From positions 248,001-312,000 of the forward strand of contig NZ_FMYY01000005.1 in assembly GCF_900101595.1 (NCBI RefSeq): a stretch of 64,000 bases of DNA, written 5' to 3'. This document shows, piece by piece, positions 25,573 through 35,439 of the stretch. The position numbers and the translations under genes are program-made. Source of the DNA: Paenibacillus sp. cl123 (GTDB lineage Bacteria; Bacillota; Bacilli; Paenibacillales; NBRC-103111). The notes beneath the pieces were generated by a model. It did not search any database. It was not told the origin of the DNA and saw only the letters and a program-made list of their open reading frames with translations. How positions within the stretch are numbered: position 1 is the first letter of the stretch; each line of letters opens with the position of its first letter.

Positions 25573-28500
25573 ATGTCCGTATTAACGTCAGTCGATGTAT
25601 TGAAGGATTGGAGCATCCGGGGGCAGCGGCTTGATCAGGGCTATGAGCTAGCTCAAGGATTATGTGCCGAGTTTCCGGCTCCGGCCGGAGCCAAGGGCTG
25701 GTATCCGATCGGCTTTGAACAGGGAAATGATTGCGCGGTCGATGTCATGGGCTGGTTCGGGCTCAAGCTGACAATCCTGGCGCGCGATGAGCATACGGAG
25801 ATTGCCGTGAAAGCGAGCTTTATGGACAACTTTCATGTTATCGCCCCGCTGTTGCTGGCCGGGCCGGGCAGGCAAGAAGTCACTGTCAGGCTGTTGGATT
25901 TTTCCGTGGAAACGGCGAAAGCGAATATTTGGCGGTTCCTGAAGCGGCTGTCATGGAGCGGCAACGCGGCGCTGCTCGAAGCGCGGCTTATGCGTGGAGA
26001 GAAGCTTTTCATCGCCTCGGAGGTGCGGGGCAAGTCCGGCGATGTCGGGGAGTCCGTCGTCTACAAGATGACGGTGCATAATTGTACGGAGGTAAAGCAA
26101 AGCGTTGCGGTCCGGCAACTATTTACCGGGTGGGAATCGCTGCTGGCGAACATTACGCCGTCCTCCTTTGTCCTCGAACCGTACGGGAGCAAGGCCATTA
26201 CGGTTGCCGTAGACGTTCATGCGAATATCGTTCCGGGAGGGCATGAGAAGACCATGCTTCGCTTCACGGCGAACGGGGACGGGGCAAGCTCGGAGCAGAT
26301 CGAGCTGCTGACGCTGCGCAGATTGCCGCATCCGTATATTTATCACAATGAGCATCAATGGGCGGAGACAAAAAGAAAAATCGACCGGTATCCTCCGTTT
26401 AAACCCGGCTATGATCAAATTATCGCCGATGCGGAAGCCTGGATCGTGAAGCCGCCGGTGCCGGTGGAGGAGCGGGATTACTGCTACGATACCGGGGAAG
26501 AGCACTACATCATGTCGGCGGCGTATGCATACGCGCTCACGAAGGAGCTTCGCTACGCGGAGAAGGTGGCGGCGTTTCTGCGCTATTTTACAGACGAAGA
26601 GACGGGATATCCGCGCAAAAAGAAGGGCTGCAGCCAAAGCTATGTACAGGAGGGGCATTTCTTTCAGCATCTGGCCATTCCGTACGATATTATTCACAGC
26701 TCCGGCGTGCTTACGGCTGAGGATCACCGGGCTGTTGAGCAGACGTTTCGGATCTATATGGATGTTTTGGACCATCATATCCGGCGGGGCCATATCTCCA
26801 ATTGGCTGTTATCCGAAATTACAGGCGCGTTCTATTGCGCCCTCGCTCTGCAAGATATGGAGCGGGCGCTGCGCTTCGTATTCGGTCCCATGGGCTCGAT
26901 CGATCAGCTGAAGTACGGGCTGTTCAACGACGGATGGTGGTACGAATGCTCGGTCGGATACAACAATTGGGTATCCTCGCTGTATATCCATACCGCGCAT
27001 GCTTTGCTGCCGTTCGGGATCAATTTGCTGCATCAGCATTTTTCTATCCCGTACAATGATGAGGTAAACAGCACGTATAACGGGGAGGACGCTCCGGTTC
27101 GCTTTGGCATGTACAACAAGAAGTGGGGCGGCAGAGTCAAAAATTACGTCTGCATCAAGGATATGTTCGATGCGACGATTCCTTTTCTCGACTACCGCGG
27201 GGTGCTGTTCGGCATCAGCGACTCCGAAGAGAAAAAGCTGGAGGGGGTCCACTTCGGCTCGACCTTCGATCTGGCGTACCAGTATTACAAGGACCCCGCA
27301 TACATCCCGGTTATCCGGCAAAACAGCTATGTGGACCCGATCTTCGGACATGCGGAGCTGCCGGACATAGAGCCTTCCTATGCGGCGAAGAACGCTTATG
27401 CGGACAATGTCGGCATAGCGATGCTCCGCAGCCAGACCGCAGGCCGGGAGCAGCAGGATCAGATTCAGGCGGTTATCCGCTACGGCTCGCACGGCTATGC
27501 CCACGGGCATTTTGACCGTACGGGGCTGTTATCGGTCATGCGCTACGGGCGCAGCTTCTTCAATCCCGAGCATGTGTGGTGGGGTTATCCTCATTTCATG
27601 TACAAGTTTTACGTGCAAAATTCGATCACAAAAAATATGGTCGTCGTCGATGAGAAAATGCAGGTGCCGAGCGATTCACGCAGGCTGTTGTTTTACAGCG
27701 GCCGGATGCTTCAGGCGACAGCGGTCGAAACGATATCCCCCTGGTCTTACCCTCCGTATGGGGGGATGGTGTACAACGATGGGGAATCGCTGGAGGAGCG
27801 CTGCCGGATCAATGCCTGCTCCTTGCCCGAGGTGCAGGATGGGCCTCCGTATGGCGAGCTTTCCGGCTTCACAGAGCCGGTCGTTCAACGAAGAGTGATG
27901 GCTGTGACCGACGATTATATCGTGTTGTTCGATAGCTTAGAGGGCGAGTCAGAGCATCAATTCGACAGTCTTTTCCAGGGTAAAGGGTTCCAGGGCATTC
28001 GGCCGGGAGAGCGGGGATCGCTCAACTATCTCAAGCACACGAGCCAGCTAACGGATGATCAGCTGTCGGACGCCCAGTTCGTGACCGATTGCCATTGGCA
28101 TGAAGCGGATGGAGGGGCGACGGCCAGCTTCGTCACCGTGTTCGGCGAAGGCGAGGATATGCGCGGGAATCGGTCGAACCACAATACGCCGGGGCTGCTC
28201 CGCATGGACGTTCATACCGCATGGCCGCCGCAAGCGGTTCATATTATAGGCCGGGCGGCGGAATGCCATGGCGTGGCCATTCCTTTGAAGTACGGCGTGG
28301 AGGTCGACGGCGAGCTGCGCGCTGCAGGGGAGTTCGGAGCGTGGCTGCTCGGCGAAGGGAAATGTGACGTCGAATTGCAGGGCGCCCGCGAGCTGAAGCT
28401 GCGCGTAACCAACGGTCCGGTTTACAACGAGCAGAAATATCCGCTTAAGACGAAGCAGGCCCTTTTCTGGGGCGAGGCTGTCATCATGACCTCGGATGGC

Positions 28501-29007
28501 AGACAACTTCCGCTCAGCGAGCTTGCCTATCGAGTCGACAACGTCGATCCTGGCCAAGGCGTCGGCCGGGATTACGAGGGCGGCCGGGTGACGATCGTCG
28601 GCAACGCATATCCGCGGGCGATTCCGACGAGTCCGCTGGACCACGATCACGATGCGGTCATCACGCTGAACCTGGACGGCCTGGACGCGGTCCGGTTCGT
28701 CGGTCTTATAGGAGCTGACGCGTTCCCGGGGGACGAAGCCCAGCGGCGTATGACCTATGCGGTCCGAACACGGGGAAAGGCCGCCAGATTTATTACGGTC
28801 ATTGAGCCGTACGAGTCGGAGCCCAAAGTGGTCGCCGTACAGGCCATGGATGAGCATGCCGTAACGGTCGAGCTTGCGGACGGCAGAACTCAGCATATCG
28901 CCGTGTCCCGGAGCGAAGCCGCTCCTGTAAATGTCCGCATGTCGGAATACCGGGCAGGCAGACTGCTTCGGGAGGAACGGACGGATCATCCGAACGGTAC
29001 TAACTAG
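25573..29007 (+). CDS. Heparinase II/III-like polysaccharide lyase, cytoplasmic
   Basis: 1144 residues with no signal peptide. The N-terminal 240 residues look like beta-sandwich modules; residues about 260-560 form the alpha/alpha-toroid of lyases of this fold (HPYIYHNEHQWAETKRKI opening), and residues about 600-900 are the heparinase II/III beta-sheet domain. The catalytic segment reads YGSHGYAHGHFDR, with His640, His644, His646 and Asp648, followed by NMVVVDEKMQ. The C-terminal part repeats beta modules. It should cut uronate-containing oligosaccharides by beta-elimination. It heads a probable operon with GH97 (18 bp gap) and an esterase, and is a paralogue of the gene at 51111. Which PL family applies was not determined. 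Confidence 0.8.
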   Translation: MSVLTSVDVLKDWSIRGQRLDQGYELAQGLCAEFPAPAGAKGWYPIGFEQGNDCAVDVMGWFGLKLTILARDEHTEIAVKASFMDNFHVIAPLLLAGPGRQEVTVRLLDFSVETAKANIWRFLKRLSWSGNAALLEARLMRGEKLFIASEVRGKSGDVGESVVYKMTVHNCTEVKQSVAVRQLFTGWESLLANITPSSFVLEPYGSKAITVAVDVHANIVPGGHEKTMLRFTANGDGASSEQIELLTLRRLPHPYIYHNEHQWAETKRKIDRYPPFKPGYDQIIADAEAWIVKPPVPVEERDYCYDTGEEHYIMSAAYAYALTKELRYAEKVAAFLRYFTDEETGYPRKKKGCSQSYVQEGHFFQHLAIPYDIIHSSGVLTAEDHRAVEQTFRIYMDVLDHHIRRGHISNWLLSEITGAFYCALALQDMERALRFVFGPMGSIDQLKYGLFNDGWWYECSVGYNNWVSSLYIHTAHALLPFGINLLHQHFSIPYNDEVNSTYNGEDAPVRFGMYNKKWGGRVKNYVCIKDMFDATIPFLDYRGVLFGISDSEEKKLEGVHFGSTFDLAYQYYKDPAYIPVIRQNSYVDPIFGHAELPDIEPSYAAKNAYADNVGIAMLRSQTAGREQQDQIQAVIRYGSHGYAHGHFDRTGLLSVMRYGRSFFNPEHVWWGYPHFMYKFYVQNSITKNMVVVDEKMQVPSDSRRLLFYSGRMLQATAVETISPWSYPPYGGMVYNDGESLEERCRINACSLPEVQDGPPYGELSGFTEPVVQRRVMAVTDDYIVLFDSLEGESEHQFDSLFQGKGFQGIRPGERGSLNYLKHTSQLTDDQLSDAQFVTDCHWHEADGGATASFVTVFGEGEDMRGNRSNHNTPGLLRMDVHTAWPPQAVHIIGRAAECHGVAIPLKYGVEVDGELRAAGEFGAWLLGEGKCDVELQGARELKLRVTNGPVYNEQKYPLKTKQALFWGEAVIMTSDGRQLPLSELAYRVDNVDPGQGVGRDYEGGRVTIVGNAYPRAIPTSPLDHDHDAVITLNLDGLDAVRFVGLIGADAFPGDEAQRRMTYAVRTRGKAARFITVIEPYESEPKVVAVQAMDEHAVTVELADGRTQHIAVSRSEAAPVNVRMSEYRAGRLLREERTDHPNGTN

Positions 29008-29025
29008 GAAGAGGAGTTGTTCACG

Positions 29026-30906
29026 TTGATCACCGAAATAAGAAGGCTGCACTCCCCGGACGGAAGCTTGGAGCTTGCATTCTCATTAAGCGAGTCCCGG
29101 CATTCGCCGGTATATACGGTGAGCTATAAAGGTAGCCCGCTTATCCTGGAATCGGGACTGGGACTGGAATTCGAAGAGACGGGGCTGCTGCAGGACGGTC
29201 TAGAAGTCATTCGCTCGGATAGCGGCTCCGTCCGCGAGTCATGGCGTCCGCTCTATGGGGAGCGGGAGCTGATTCCCGACCGGTACAACAGCCTGACCGT
29301 TGCCTTGCGGGAGAAACAAGGCGACGGACGGCAGCTGACGCTGGAATTCCGGGCTTACGACGAGGGCATCGCGTTTCGTTATTCGCTGCCGGAGCAGGCG
29401 GCTTTGCCGCCGTTTACGATTCGGTCTGAACGCTCGCAGTTCCATTTTCCGCGAGGCTGCACGGCCTTCGAGGAGCATGGGGCGGAAGGCGAATACAGCC
29501 GCGTGCCGGTCAGCGAAATCAAGCCCTGCTGCGAACGGCCGCTCACGGTCGTCTATCCGGACGGGACCCATGTTGCGCTAACGGAAGCGACCTTGCACGA
29601 TTATTCCCGCATGCTGCTGTCGGTCAATCCAGACAATCCGTGGATGCTAGAGTCGGCGTTAAGCGGCATGCTGGGCGACTTCGTCGGCTATGGGCTCATG
29701 GCCGGGAAGACGGAAGGGGATGAGCGGGTGAAGGGAACCGCTCCCTTCGCTACCCCCTGGAGGGTGCTGCTGGTCGGCGACCGGGCCGGCGAGCTGCTGG
29801 AGCGCAATTATGTGATCCTTAACCTGAACGAGCCCTGCAAGCTGCAGGACCCTTCCTGGATTGTGCCTGGCAAGCTGATCCGGGATGTGACGTTATCCCC
29901 GGAGGGGAGCAGAGCTTGCGTCGATTTTGCGGCGGAGCACGGCTTGCAGTATGTGATGCTGGACTGGGGCTGGTACGGCGACCCGTTCGATGACGCTGCG
30001 GAATGCTTCCACCCTGTGAACGAGGTCTGGTTCTATAATCAAAAGCCCGGAGAGCGTACCCATACGATCGATATTCCGGAGCTGGTTAAGTATGGAGAGT
30101 CGAAGGGCATCGGCATCCTCTTATACTTGGACCGGCGGGCCGTAGAACGGCAGCTCGACCGGTTCCTTCCCGTGTTTAAGGAGTGGGGCGTCAAGGGCGT
30201 CAAATTCGGCTTCGTGAATACGGGGCCTCAGCCGTGGACCGTGTGGCTGCACGACTGCATCCGGCGCTGCGCGGAATACGGTCTGATCGTCAATGTGCAC
30301 GACGCCTACCGGACGACGGGCTACAGCCGGACGTATCCGAACCTGATAACGGTAGAGGGCATCCGCGGCAACGAGCATTTTCCGACGGCGAGGCATAATG
30401 CGACGCTGCCGTTTACGCGTTTTGTTGCAGGCTGCGGCGATTATACGATCTGCTACTATGACGCCAGACTGAGGAACTCCCATGCGCATCAGCTGGCGAT
30501 GTCCGTCATTGCTTACAGTCCGCTGCACTCGATCATGTGGTACGACAAGCCGTCCAGCTTCGAGGGCGAGCCTGAGATGGAATTTTTCGAGCAGCTGCCG
30601 ACCGTGTGGAGCGAAACGAAGGTGCTGGCCGGCGAGATCGGCGAATATGCGGTAATTGCCAGGCGTAAGGGGGCTGCCTGGTTTGTCGGCGCGATCACCA
30701 ATGAGCAGCCCAGGCAGCTGCCGCTCGTCGCAAGCTTCCTGGAGCCGGGTACGATCTACACGGCAACGGTATACGCCGATGATGAGAAGGCCAAGTCGCG
30801 AACGAAGGTAAGCAGGACTGTCATGGACATCCAGTCCGGCGATAGGCTTACCATGGCTCTGGCGGCATCCGGCGGGCAAGCGCTCTGGATCAGGCCGAAG
30901 GGATAA
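29026..30906 (+). CDS. Glycoside hydrolase family 97 protein (alpha-glycosidase)
   Basis: 626 residues. An N-terminal GH97 beta-sandwich (about 1-260), a central barrel (about 260-530, with YVMLDWGWYGD and GILLYLDRRAVERQL), and a C-terminal beta domain match the three-part GH97 layout. The family signature VEGIRGNE lies at 443-450, with Glu444 and Glu450 as candidate catalytic or calcium-linked acids. GH97 enzymes remove alpha-linked glucose or galactose. There is no signal peptide, unlike the periplasmic Bacteroides members. TTG 29026 is preferred since GAGGAG lies 9 bp upstream; an upstream in-frame TTG at 29017 abuts it. It sits between the lyase and the esterase. Confidence 0.85.
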   Translation: MITEIRRLHSPDGSLELAFSLSESRHSPVYTVSYKGSPLILESGLGLEFEETGLLQDGLEVIRSDSGSVRESWRPLYGERELIPDRYNSLTVALREKQGDGRQLTLEFRAYDEGIAFRYSLPEQAALPPFTIRSERSQFHFPRGCTAFEEHGAEGEYSRVPVSEIKPCCERPLTVVYPDGTHVALTEATLHDYSRMLLSVNPDNPWMLESALSGMLGDFVGYGLMAGKTEGDERVKGTAPFATPWRVLLVGDRAGELLERNYVILNLNEPCKLQDPSWIVPGKLIRDVTLSPEGSRACVDFAAEHGLQYVMLDWGWYGDPFDDAAECFHPVNEVWFYNQKPGERTHTIDIPELVKYGESKGIGILLYLDRRAVERQLDRFLPVFKEWGVKGVKFGFVNTGPQPWTVWLHDCIRRCAEYGLIVNVHDAYRTTGYSRTYPNLITVEGIRGNEHFPTARHNATLPFTRFVAGCGDYTICYYDARLRNSHAHQLAMSVIAYSPLHSIMWYDKPSSFEGEPEMEFFEQLPTVWSETKVLAGEIGEYAVIARRKGAAWFVGAITNEQPRQLPLVASFLEPGTIYTATVYADDEKAKSRTKVSRTVMDIQSGDRLTMALAASGGQALWIRPKG

Positions 30907-30954
30907 GCCTGTAGGCGTGTTTGTATGAAGCAACAATGTGGGGGGAACACTCGG

Positions 30955-31977
30955 ATGTGGACAGGCGATGCTTTTTTGGAACGATTATACGTTGAGGCAG
31001 GCTTAACAAGAGCGGCAGCTGCGGCAGGGCTGCCGCCCGATCTAAGACGGGAGCGTTTGCTTGAGTCGGTTAAGGAGTCGCTTGGAGCATGGGAGCGGCA
31101 GTCGGAGATCGGCTGCTCCGTCATGGAGGAAGAGAGCGAATGCGACGGCTACAGCCGCAGCAGAGTGGAGCTGTCGGTCGTCCCGGATCTTTCGTTCGGG
31201 GCGTATATCCTGAAGCCTGCCGGAGCGGCCGGGAAGCTCCCCGGCGTCATCGCGGTGCATGGGCATGGCTATGGAAGCAGGCAAATTTGCGGCATGCAGG
31301 CGAATGGGGCGAAGACCGTAGGCAAGCCGGATATTCACAATCAATTTGCCGTACAGCTTGTCCGCAGGGGAATGATCGTCATCGCTCCCGATGTTATCGG
31401 CTTTGGCGAACGCCGCATGCAGGCCGATGTAGACCGGGATGCGGACGCTCCAAGCTCCTGCTACCGGATGGCGACGCAACTGCTGATGCTGGGCAGGACG
31501 CTGACCGGACTGCGGGTCGCGGAAATGCTTGGGGCGCTTGAGGCGTTTGCCGGGATGAGGGAGGTCGATCCCGAACGAATCGGGATCGTCGGCTTTTCGG
31601 GCGGGGCCCTTATCGCTTTCTTGACTGCGGCGCTCGATACACGACTTCGGGCCTCTGTGCTCATCGGCTTCCCGAATACATTCAAAGACAGCATCATGGC
31701 CGTACATCATTGTGTTTGCAACTTTACGCCCGGCGTGCTGACGCAAGCCGAGCTGCCGGAGCTGATGGGCTTGATCGCGCCAAGACCGTTGTTCCTGGAA
31801 TCGGGGGAAAGGGACCCGATCTTCCCTGCGGCCGGCTTCCTCCGAGCGGCGGATGACCTTCGCTCTATCTACCGAAGCCGGCAGGCGGAGGAGGCGCTGA
31901 GCTTCGATCTGTTCCCGGGCGGGCATGAAGTGAGCGGCCGCCGGTCGTTCGATTGGCTGAAGGACCGTTTATCCTGA
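30955..31977 (+). CDS. Alpha/beta-hydrolase, acetyl-esterase-like
   Basis: 340 residues with the catalytic triad Ser215 (GFSGG), Asp287 (GERDPIF) and His324 (GGHEV) in the correct order. PGVIAVHGHGYG supplies the oxyanion region. It resembles the large family of cytoplasmic dienelactone-hydrolase/acetylxylan-esterase-like proteins found in sugar loci and probably removes acetyl or other ester groups from imported oligosaccharides. ATG 30955 follows GGGGGGAA; the frame opens at 30925 without a good ribosome binding site. It is the last gene of the lyase-GH97 operon; a terminator follows. Confidence 0.8.
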   Translation: MWTGDAFLERLYVEAGLTRAAAAAGLPPDLRRERLLESVKESLGAWERQSEIGCSVMEEESECDGYSRSRVELSVVPDLSFGAYILKPAGAAGKLPGVIAVHGHGYGSRQICGMQANGAKTVGKPDIHNQFAVQLVRRGMIVIAPDVIGFGERRMQADVDRDADAPSSCYRMATQLLMLGRTLTGLRVAEMLGALEAFAGMREVDPERIGIVGFSGGALIAFLTAALDTRLRASVLIGFPNTFKDSIMAVHHCVCNFTPGVLTQAELPELMGLIAPRPLFLESGERDPIFPAAGFLRAADDLRSIYRSRQAEEALSFDLFPGGHEVSGRRSFDWLKDRLS

Positions 31978-31986
31978 TTTTCTCCT

Positions 31987-32026
31987 GCCCTTGCCGGGCA
32001 TCCTGACGGCAAGGGCTTCTTCATTT
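31987..32026 (+). terminator. Intrinsic terminator after the esterase gene
   Basis: A perfect 10-bp stem, GCCCTTGCCG (31987-31996) with CGGCAAGGGC (32007-32016), then TTCTTCATTT. Confidence 0.85.
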
Positions 32027-32035
32027 CCGCAACTT

Positions 32036-32094
32036 CTTAAAAGACCGCATATGGAGCTAAAAAAACCTCATTCTATTGCATTTGGGGGTATGGT
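32036..32094 (+). promoter_or_regulatory. 21-bp-period operator and promoter of the first sugar importer
   Basis: CTTAAAAGACCGCAT (32036-32050) and CTAAAAAAACCTCAT (32057-32071) are direct repeats 21 bp apart. A -10 box TATGGT (32089-32094) begins 17 bp after the second repeat, the same distance as at the GH43 promoter. No -35 consensus is present, fitting an AraC-type activator that contacts polymerase from the repeats. Confidence 0.65.
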
Positions 32095-32186
32095 AGTCTT
32101 GAAACAGAGAGAGGGACCGGCACAAAGTAACGGGAACCGGTTCTTCCGATAGCCAACTTACGAACGAACTAAGGGAGGTTTACTAC

Positions 32187-33527
32187 ATGACAAAGAGAAA
32201 GCTTACTACGGTTTTGACAGGCGCGGTGGCTATGTCTCTCGCCCTGTCGGCATGCGGCGGCGGTAGCGGCTCAGGTTCCGCGCCGGCCGACAATGCAGGC
32301 AGCGGGGCGGCCGAACAGAAAAAGAACGTCGCCTTTACGATCGGGTATGCCACCGGCGATCCGGCAACGAAGCAGGCGATGGCAGACTCCATCGCAGCCT
32401 TTACGAAGGCGAACCCGCATATCAAGATTACCGATCTGAGCGAAGGCGGCTCGCAGGCTTACCTAGACTGGCTCAAGACGAAGGATGCGGTGAACGAATT
32501 CCCGGATCTGGTAGAGATGCGCGACACCCAGCTGTTTGCCGACGCCGGCAAGCTGGCTGAGCTTCCCGCCGAGCTGCTGACTCTGTTTTCGGACGCCCCA
32601 AAGGTCAACGGCAAAAACTATACGGCTCCGATCGCGGGAAGCGCGCCGCAAGGCATTATTTACAGCAAGAAGGCTTATGCAGACGCCGGGGTGACGGCGC
32701 TGCCTAAAACCTACGATGAATTCCTTGCTATCCAGGAGAAGCTGAAGACTAAAGGAATTACCCCGATCACCTTCGGCGGCAAAGATATTTTCCACTGGGG
32801 CTTCTGGGTCAATAAATTTCTGATGGACGAAGTGTTCGCCGACGATCCGAACTGGAATTCCAAGCGGACGAAAGGGCAGGTCAGCTTTACCGATGCCGGC
32901 CCGAAAAAAGCGATGGAAAGCCTGAATGAACTGTTCGCCAAGGGCTATATCGACAAAGGATATTTGAGCACGGCAGACAACCAGACCGCCTCCATGCTGG
33001 TAACCGGCAAAGCGGCGCAGCTGTTCTCCGGGCCTTGGATGTTCCCGCAAATTGCCCAGGCCGATCCGAAGTTTGAGTTTGGCTGGTACGCGGTTCCGGA
33101 CCGAAAGGGCAGAATCGTCGTCAACGGGCTTAACAGCCAGCAGGGCTGGGCGCTTTCGAGCAAGGCCGCTCAGGATGCGGATAAAAAGGCGGCTATGACC
33201 GAATTTATCAAATTTTTCTTCAGCAAGGAGCAATACGCCAGTCACCTGAAGGCCGTCAACGGAATTCCGACGACCAAGGAAGCGGTAACTTATGAAGCGA
33301 CGCCGCAAATGAAGAGCGTGCTTGAAGTAATGAGCAATCCTTCAACGATTAAATCTCTGCAAATCAATGCTTTCTGGGGAGAAAATACAATGCCTCCGCA
33401 ATGGCGCAACTGGTACTACAAGCTGATCCAGGATTGGCTCGTCAAAGGCGATTTCAGCGATGAGTATCTGAAGAAGATGGATGCGGAATGGGACAGCAAC
33501 GTGAAGGCGAACGCAGCCGCCAAATAA
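32187..33527 (+). CDS. Sugar ABC transporter solute-binding lipoprotein (family 1)
   Basis: 446 residues. A lipoprotein signal ends in LSAC (Cys at about 23), followed by a Gly/Ser linker and an SBP_bac_1 domain. It captures oligosaccharides outside the membrane for the two permeases encoded next. GGGAGG precedes the ATG. A hairpin downstream (33551-33572) may keep the binding-protein mRNA in excess, as is common for such operons. The locus suggests an oligosaccharide released from an acidic glycan; the sequence does not identify it. No ATPase gene is present. Confidence 0.9.
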   Translation: MTKRKLTTVLTGAVAMSLALSACGGGSGSGSAPADNAGSGAAEQKKNVAFTIGYATGDPATKQAMADSIAAFTKANPHIKITDLSEGGSQAYLDWLKTKDAVNEFPDLVEMRDTQLFADAGKLAELPAELLTLFSDAPKVNGKNYTAPIAGSAPQGIIYSKKAYADAGVTALPKTYDEFLAIQEKLKTKGITPITFGGKDIFHWGFWVNKFLMDEVFADDPNWNSKRTKGQVSFTDAGPKKAMESLNELFAKGYIDKGYLSTADNQTASMLVTGKAAQLFSGPWMFPQIAQADPKFEFGWYAVPDRKGRIVVNGLNSQQGWALSSKAAQDADKKAAMTEFIKFFFSKEQYASHLKAVNGIPTTKEAVTYEATPQMKSVLEVMSNPSTIKSLQINAFWGENTMPPQWRNWYYKLIQDWLVKGDFSDEYLKKMDAEWDSNVKANAAAK

Positions 33528-33550
33528 ACAGATTATGTAGGTGAAGGAAG

Positions 33551-33572
33551 GACCTCCGCGCAAGCGGAGGTC
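33551..33572 (+). other. Intercistronic hairpin after the binding-protein gene
   Basis: A perfect 9-bp stem GACCTCCGC/GCGGAGGTC with the loop GCAA and no T run. It probably acts as a 3' mRNA stabiliser or partial attenuator that favours the binding protein over the permeases. Confidence 0.6.
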
Positions 33573-33605
33573 GCCCTCCTTACAGGCACCGGAAGGAGGA
33601 GAGAG

Positions 33606-34538
33606 ATGATGGACAACGTCAATGCGACCGGCTACACCCTGGCGAAGCCAGCGAATAAAAAGAAGAAGTGGTGGTTATCCTATTCCGTCCTGTTTATACT
33701 TCCTTCTTTTATTTTGTACACCATGTTCGTGATCTATCCGACCTTGAACAGCGTAAACCTGAGCTTTACGTCATGGGACGGGGTCAGTCCGCATGTCAAA
33801 TATATCGGCTTCGACAACTTTACTGAAATGTGGAAGAGCGATCGGGTATACAACGCACTTAAGAATACGCTGATCTTATCCGTAACGCTGGTCATTCTGG
33901 AAAATGTGGTGGCTATCGTGCTCGCCATGCTGGTCGATCAGGTGCGGTGGTTCAAAAACTTGTTCCGCAGCATTTTTTATTTTCCCGTTCTGTTAAGCGG
34001 GATTGTCATGGGTTTTGTATGGGCGATTATTTTCAACTATAACTTCGGCGTTATCTCTCAACTGCTCGAAAAAATCGGTTTAGGCTTCTTGAAGGTGGAC
34101 TGGCTCGGCAATCCGGACTACGCGATGCTCGCCATTATTATTACAACCGTCTGGAAAGGCTCAGGCTATTATATGATTATATACCTGGCAGGTCTTCAGG
34201 GAATTCCGCCGGAGCTTAATGAAGCGGCGGCCATCGACGGAGCCAACCGCTGGCAGCAATTCCGTCACATTACGTTTCCGCTGCTGGCCGGCGCGATGAC
34301 TGTCAGCGTGATGCTGTCAATGATCGGTGCGCTCAAAATTTTTGACCAAATTGCGGTAATGACCGACGGAGGTCCCGGGTTTGCAACGGAAACCATGACC
34401 TACATCGTTTATAAAGTCGGCTTCGGAGAGCTAAGACAAGGCTATGGCACGGCGCTGTCGCTTGTCCTCTTCCTCCTGATCCTGATCGTTTCTCTCATCC
34501 AGGTGAAATTGCTTCGCAAACGGGAGGTGCAGATGTAA
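33606..34538 (+). CDS. Sugar ABC transporter permease (MsmF/UgpA type)
   Basis: 310 residues with six predicted membrane segments. The first follows a basic KKKKWW stretch (about 18-45). The EAA loop reads ELNEAAAIDGANRWQQFRHITFPLL, contacting the ATPase. It is the first pore subunit of the importer; the next permease begins 1 bp after its stop. AAGGAGGAGAG precedes tandem ATG codons at 33606 and 33609. Confidence 0.92.
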   Translation: MMDNVNATGYTLAKPANKKKKWWLSYSVLFILPSFILYTMFVIYPTLNSVNLSFTSWDGVSPHVKYIGFDNFTEMWKSDRVYNALKNTLILSVTLVILENVVAIVLAMLVDQVRWFKNLFRSIFYFPVLLSGIVMGFVWAIIFNYNFGVISQLLEKIGLGFLKVDWLGNPDYAMLAIIITTVWKGSGYYMIIYLAGLQGIPPELNEAAAIDGANRWQQFRHITFPLLAGAMTVSVMLSMIGALKIFDQIAVMTDGGPGFATETMTYIVYKVGFGELRQGYGTALSLVLFLLILIVSLIQVKLLRKREVQM

Positions 34539-34539
34539 G

Positions 34540-35370
34540 ATGCACAAGTCGAATAAATGGATCGAAATCGCCATGTTTGCGGTCACATTGGTTATCGCGA
34601 TACTGTTCTGCTTTCCGATTTATTTCAGTATCATTTCCGCGTTCAAGACGAACGGCGAAATTTTAAGGGATGCCGTCGCTTTCCCCAGCGGCTTCTACGT
34701 GGACAGCTTTATCTATCTGTGGACCAAAACCCGATTTCCGGCGGCGATGCTGAACAGCGCTATTCTGACCTTGACCTCCATTGCGTTTATGGTGCTGCTC
34801 ATCCCGATGGCGGCGTACGCGATCGAGCGGACGGGCAAAAAATGGACGAACGCGATATATGTGTATTACCTAGCCGGGATGATGATCCCGTTCCAGGTGT
34901 ATATGATTCCCTTGTTTAAGCAGATGAAGGCGCTTGGCCTCTACGGCACGTTGACCGCACCGATCTTGATCTATATCTCGGGCTCGGTCGGGATGGGCGT
35001 GCTGCTCTACACCAGCTTTATTAAAGGAATTCCCGCGGAGATCGAGGAGGCGGCGGCTATCGACGGCTGCTCGCGGATGCGCACCTTCTGGCAGATCGTC
35101 TTCCCGCTGCTTGGACCATGTACCGCCAGTATGGTCGTGCTGCAGGGACTCGGAATTTGGAACGACTTTCTGATGCCGAGCCTGATCCTTCCTTCGAACA
35201 AGGCCAAAACGATGATTGTCGAGATTTTCAAATTCGTCGGCGAATTGGCTTCTCAGTGGGATATGGTGTTTGCGGGTACGGTGATCTCGATTATTCCGGT
35301 GCTGATTGCCTTCATTTTCTTGCAAAAATATTTTGTCAAAGGCATTGCAGCCGGGGCAACCAAGGGGTAA
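34540..35370 (+). CDS. Sugar ABC transporter permease (MsmG/UgpE type)
   Basis: 276 residues with six membrane segments and the EAA loop EIEEAAAIDGCSRMRTFWQIVFPLL. It is the second pore subunit. With the lipoprotein and first permease it needs a shared MsmX-type ATPase encoded elsewhere, as is usual in Bacillales. It ends in KYFVKGIAAGATKG, the common family C-terminus. A terminator follows. Confidence 0.92.
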   Translation: MHKSNKWIEIAMFAVTLVIAILFCFPIYFSIISAFKTNGEILRDAVAFPSGFYVDSFIYLWTKTRFPAAMLNSAILTLTSIAFMVLLIPMAAYAIERTGKKWTNAIYVYYLAGMMIPFQVYMIPLFKQMKALGLYGTLTAPILIYISGSVGMGVLLYTSFIKGIPAEIEEAAAIDGCSRMRTFWQIVFPLLGPCTASMVVLQGLGIWNDFLMPSLILPSNKAKTMIVEIFKFVGELASQWDMVFAGTVISIIPVLIAFIFLQKYFVKGIAAGATKG

Positions 35371-35379
35371 TCCCCATAG

Positions 35380-35412
35380 CCGCTACATGGTGATCACCTG
35401 TAGCGGTTTTAC
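35380..35412 (+). terminator. Intrinsic terminator after the permease genes
   Basis: A near-perfect palindrome from CCGCTACA (35380) to TGTAGCGG (35406), with GGTGATCACC at the centre, then TTTTACTTT. Confidence 0.8.
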
Positions 35413-35439
35413 TTTATGGAATGAAGACGGGGGATCAGG